NCBI GenBank assembly: GCA_018334995.1
Contig: JAGXKW010000016.1
Span: 6,131 to 52,732 of the forward strand
Source: Wenzhouxiangellaceae bacterium
Lineage (GTDB): Bacteria > Pseudomonadota > Gammaproteobacteria > Xanthomonadales > Wenzhouxiangellaceae
Length of the DNA: 46,602 nt
Direction of reading: 5' to 3'
Part shown: positions 43,734-46,602 of the stretch, piece by piece
How positions within the stretch are numbered: position 1 is the first letter of the stretch
Layout of the letters: every line of letters begins with the position of its first letter
Notes under the pieces: model-generated
Told to the model about the DNA's origin: nothing
Databases searched by the model: none
The model's input: the letters and a program-made list of their open reading frames with translations, nothing else
Position numbers and translations under genes: made by a program

Positions 43734-45254
43734 ATGAGCACTTTTTCTGCTTTTGACGTTGGGACGCTCCTGTTTACCGTGGCGATCACGGCTCTCGTAG
43801 CCACCGGGCTGTTGTTGATGTCTGCCCTCCGGCATCGCCGCGAGGTGAAGGGGCTCCCCTACTGGACGGCCAGCGGCGTGCTCTTGTCGATTGCCGGGCC
43901 TCTCTTCATGTTGCAGCATGAGGGATTGACGTTCTTCTCGGTCTTTCTGCCCAACACCTTCAGCCTGATCGGCCTTTTTCTCATAGGCGCAGGCTTGAGT
44001 CTCCTTCATCGCCGCTCTTTGGGATGGGCCGACTGGGGGACGATTGCCACGATCGTCGCGGTATCCGGCGTATTTCTGTTTTTTGTCGCGACCGGCTGGC
44101 CCGGCATCGAAGGACGCATCACGGCGTCGGCACTAGGCGTCACCGTGACAACGGGCTACATAATGTGGAGCCTCCCGCGTGCGTTTGCAGGAACGCTCGT
44201 GGGAGGAAGCATCGCCGGCGCGGCTGCGGTCCTGATCGTGAGCAGCATGATGCAGGTCGTAAACGTGCTTTTCATCTCGGATACGGATGCGACAGGCCTC
44301 GTGCAACTCGATTCCGTGCATGTGCTCTTCGTCCTGACGCAGATGGCGGCCACCATCACCTTGCTGTTCGCACTCGTCCTGGTCGTTCCGCATCAGTTGG
44401 CAAGGCAAAAGGAAGCCCTGACCGAGCGCATCAAGAAAGCGAGCGAGGCAAAGTCCCGCTTTCTCACTGGTGTAGCCCATGACCTCAGAAGCCCTCTGAC
44501 CTTGATCTCTGCCTTCGGTGAAACCCTTTCTGAACGTTTGAGAGGAGAGGAGCAGAAGTTTGTCCATGACATCTGCCTGGCCGCAGAAGAGCTTGCCGGT
44601 ATGACTGAGTCGCTCACAGAACTCGCGCGGCTGGAAGAAGGCGCGATCCAGCTGGAGCGGCATCCGACCCCTGTCCGAGCGCTGATCCGCGACGTCGCCG
44701 ACGCGGAACGCTTCGCAGCCGAGAAGGCGGGCATCGATCTTCGGAATGACGTGCCCGGTCCATCGGCTGACGCCGGCTCGGCCGGTGCCCCGGCTTTGAC
44801 GGCCATGACGAACGCACAGTCGCTGCGTCGCATAGTAAGAAACCTTGTCAAAAACGCGCTCTCGTATTGCAAGCAGGGAGACTCCGTCACGCTGGGGGCT
44901 TGCGCTTCACAGGTTCCCGCAGCCATGCGCGCAAACGGCTCCGGCGCCGATCGAACCGAGCGCCGGAAACGAAGTCCCGGCATGAAGGATGGTCAAGATG
45001 CAGAAGCGGACTCGGCGAAGGCAAGATCCATAGTGATTACCATTTCCGATACCGGCCCGGGCATCGAACCGGAGTTCATGGATAATCTTTTCGAACCGTT
45101 TGCCCGCAACTCGCCGGAAACGGAGGGAACCGGGCTCGGCCTCGCAATCACGAAAGAGCTTGTCGAGGCGCTGAGTGGAACGATCAGTGTCCAAAGCGAA
45201 CAGGGAAAAGGGACGCGATTCGAAATCCGGTTACCGGTTGCCGATCAAGCGTAA
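43734..45254 (+). CDS. Membrane sensor histidine kinase
   Basis: The 506-residue protein has seven hydrophobic segments in residues 10-220, forming a membrane sensor without a large periplasmic loop. A HisKA domain follows with the phospho-acceptor His249 in GVAHDLRSPLTLIS, then an HATPase: N-box RIVRNLVKNALSY, D-box ISDTGPGIEPEF and G-box GTGLGLAI. Between N-box and D-box there is an extra basic, hydrophilic stretch of about 40 residues (VPAAMRANGSGADRTERRKR and following). The start is not fixed by a ribosome site; ATG 43734 was chosen because the first membrane helix begins soon after. No response-regulator gene is adjacent, so it is an orphan kinase. Confidence 0.88.
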   Translation: MSTFSAFDVGTLLFTVAITALVATGLLLMSALRHRREVKGLPYWTASGVLLSIAGPLFMLQHEGLTFFSVFLPNTFSLIGLFLIGAGLSLLHRRSLGWADWGTIATIVAVSGVFLFFVATGWPGIEGRITASALGVTVTTGYIMWSLPRAFAGTLVGGSIAGAAAVLIVSSMMQVVNVLFISDTDATGLVQLDSVHVLFVLTQMAATITLLFALVLVVPHQLARQKEALTERIKKASEAKSRFLTGVAHDLRSPLTLISAFGETLSERLRGEEQKFVHDICLAAEELAGMTESLTELARLEEGAIQLERHPTPVRALIRDVADAERFAAEKAGIDLRNDVPGPSADAGSAGAPALTAMTNAQSLRRIVRNLVKNALSYCKQGDSVTLGACASQVPAAMRANGSGADRTERRKRSPGMKDGQDAEADSAKARSIVITISDTGPGIEPEFMDNLFEPFARNSPETEGTGLGLAITKELVEALSGTISVQSEQGKGTRFEIRLPVADQA

Positions 45255-45743
45255 TCCGGTTGCCAGTGACTTGGGCAGTCGTGGCCAGGCGGCAATATCG
45301 CTGCCGAGCGCGCGTTCTTCCAGAGCGTGCTCGACCATCCGATCGCCGGCTCGCCGATCTGCGGTTCCTCTACGGTGTTCTCGATGACCCTTTGCCGCGA
45401 GTGCCCGAAGGCACGAAGGCAGCGCCACTTCGAACTGGTGAACTGATTTGACGAGGCGATGATGGCGGGCCATGGGAACCGGGAAGATTGGCAATGACGG
45501 CTGGATCACGATCCCGCCGCGAACTGCAGCAAGCCGAACCGACGGCTTCATTACCGGCTCTTGCCGAATCCGACGCAGACGCCATTCTTCGGCTGCGCCG
45601 CCGGGGGCGGACGCCGGGATCAGTCGTTTCTCTTGCGTGAACCGCGGTTCGGGCGGCATTGGGCCGCAGCGCCTTTTCCTTGGTTGAACATCCCGCGCGA
45701 CCTCGGGATTCCGGGCCGATGGAACCATGCGACCGTGTTCGCT
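45255..45743. other. Intergenic region, nothing recognised
   Basis: 489 bases between convergent genes. Several Arg-rich open frames exist on both strands, but all look like GC-rich chance frames. No hairpin with a T-run was noticed. Confidence 0.4.
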
Positions 45744-46499
45744 TCAATCGAAGATTTTCGACCGAATGCTTTTTCCCGCCATCGCACCGAATTCTGCGTA
45801 GCTTCGTTCCGACGGGTGAAATCCGTCACCGCTGAAGCTGCCCGGCAGCGCCTCGAAGTCCAGCGGGACATGGCTCGCTTGCGGATAGTGTTCCAGAAGC
45901 CTGCGCAGCTCCTGGTCGAACTGGCGCGCGCGCAGACCGAACACGGCGCGCAGCGGCTGCGGCAGGGCCGGAAAATGTTGCATCGGAGGGAGACCGCTGA
46001 AGCTGATGACCGCTTCGGGCCAGCGCACGGATAACGCGTCCAGCAAAGCCTCCGCGTCGTTGCGCCAACGCTCGAGTCCATGCAGCGAGATCACGTCGTT
46101 GACGCCGGTCGAAACGAGGATTGCGTCGAAGGAATCGTCTTCGACCTGCGGCAGGAGGCGCTGTTCGATCTGTCGACTGGTCGCGCCGATCCTGCCGCAT
46201 GCGGTCCACGCCACCCGCGCCCTCGCTGCCTGCGCCAGGTACTCGGCGGTCTGGCCGACCAGGGCGTGCCGAAGCGCGCGCGCGCCGACCCCGGCGATGA
46301 TCGAATCGCCGATGGCGAGCAGGCGAATCGTTGTGCCGGCCTGGCCGACTTCGCCGGTTGACTGCCCAGCGGCGGGCCGAAAGCGCAGGGCCGTCTTCCG
46401 CACCCGCAAAGCCTGCGGTATCAGCGGTGCGAACAGGCTCCAGAACAGCAGGTCACGTCCAGGCAAGGTATGTATCAACACGCCTGCCAGCAAGCACAT
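45744..46499 (-). CDS. SGNH/GDSL-type hydrolase
   Basis: The 251-residue protein has an N-terminal hydrophobic segment (LLAGVLIHTL, then LLFWSLFAPLIPQAL), probably a signal anchor. An SGNH domain follows: block I LLAIGDSIIAG with Ser66, block II Gly in CGRIGATSR (near 102-106), block III TGVNDVIS with Asn134, and block V SGDGFHPSE with Asp225/His228. All four catalytic positions are present. It is an esterase or acyl/acetyl hydrolase of unknown substrate. The start at 46499 has no obvious ribosome site, and the gene may begin slightly inside. Confidence 0.85.
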   Translation of the reverse strand: MCLLAGVLIHTLPGRDLLFWSLFAPLIPQALRVRKTALRFRPAAGQSTGEVGQAGTTIRLLAIGDSIIAGVGARALRHALVGQTAEYLAQAARARVAWTACGRIGATSRQIEQRLLPQVEDDSFDAILVSTGVNDVISLHGLERWRNDAEALLDALSVRWPEAVISFSGLPPMQHFPALPQPLRAVFGLRARQFDQELRRLLEHYPQASHVPLDFEALPGSFSGDGFHPSERSYAEFGAMAGKSIRSKIFD

Positions 46500-46602
46500 G
46501 GCTTGCTGGCTTGAATACGCGTGGGTGGGCGGAAGTGACTGATGTCTGCCTGAATTGCATGGTCTTCATGCACGTCGAATCACGGTCGTTACGCACTACG
46601 GA

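Noticed and set aside
45231..45743. Open minus-strand frames of 125-165 codons
   Set aside because: Arg-rich composition without motifs, start sites or family resemblance; likely chance frames.

Overview
The window looks like a chromosomal segment of a GC-rich gammaproteobacterium. Outer-membrane beta-barrels, periplasmic solute binding, a PF07638-type ECF sigma factor paired with a TPR Ser/Thr kinase, and proteins ending in a (I/L)F-x-DGFE-like tail are what I would expect from the Wenzhouxiangella/Xanthomonadales (Lysobacterales) neighbourhood. The choline-to-betaine genes suggest a marine or saline habitat. The lineage is an inference from gene content, not a measured phylogeny. No rRNA, tRNA, CRISPR array or phage was seen.

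Layout. 0-6 kb: an outer-membrane protein, a secreted Ntn-type amide hydrolase, a secreted minimal ATP-dependent DNA ligase flanked by AGGAAATTTCCT palindromes, and a dead IS110-family element (stop codon plus frameshift). 6-9 kb: a Ser/Thr kinase-TPR receptor and its overlapping ECF sigma gene. 9-18.6 kb: an FG-GAP (integrin-alpha-like) region. It holds a secreted protein with 14 repeats of 62 aa (frameshifted near its C-terminus), a TIGR03032-type protein, a second secreted protein with 7 repeats of 69 aa, and two truncated leader copies. A stretch of about 275 bp carrying the 5' end of the sigma gene and the FG-GAP leader is present twice (8933-9206 and 15951-16226), so the second FG-GAP gene sits beside a ghost of a sigma gene. 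18.6-19.4 kb: a decayed copy of an M20 amidohydrolase plus mini-2OG-oxygenase pair whose intact version lies at 27.6-29.4 kb.

19.4-25.5 kb: a TorF-type porin, BetT choline transporter and BetA choline dehydrogenase on the plus strand, facing BetB betaine-aldehyde dehydrogenase; together they import choline and oxidise it to glycine betaine. 26.6-32.2 kb: a same-strand run of a CmcJ-family oxygenase, an M20 amidohydrolase, a 100-aa 2OG-Fe(II) oxygenase, a porin and a polyamine-type solute-binding protein, possibly an uptake and catabolic unit for an amide-linked compound. 32.3-38.8 kb: argG, a TauD/TfdA dioxygenase, a LysR regulator divergent from a Thermus-type NADP isocitrate dehydrogenase, and an Old Yellow Enzyme family flavoprotein. 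38.9-42.2 kb: a membrane sulfatase/LTA-synthase-like protein, an opine-type dehydrogenase and TspO in a row. 42.4-46.5 kb: overlapping chaB-exoD, an orphan membrane histidine kinase with an insertion in its ATPase domain, and an SGNH hydrolase.

The most novel material is the sigma/kinase/FG-GAP region. A kinase-coupled ECF sigma factor lies divergently beside secreted proteins predicted to form one or two seven-bladed propellers, and the sigma-leader segment has been copied, broken and reused. The second is the M20/mini-oxygenase pair, which has been duplicated as a unit and then decayed at one site.
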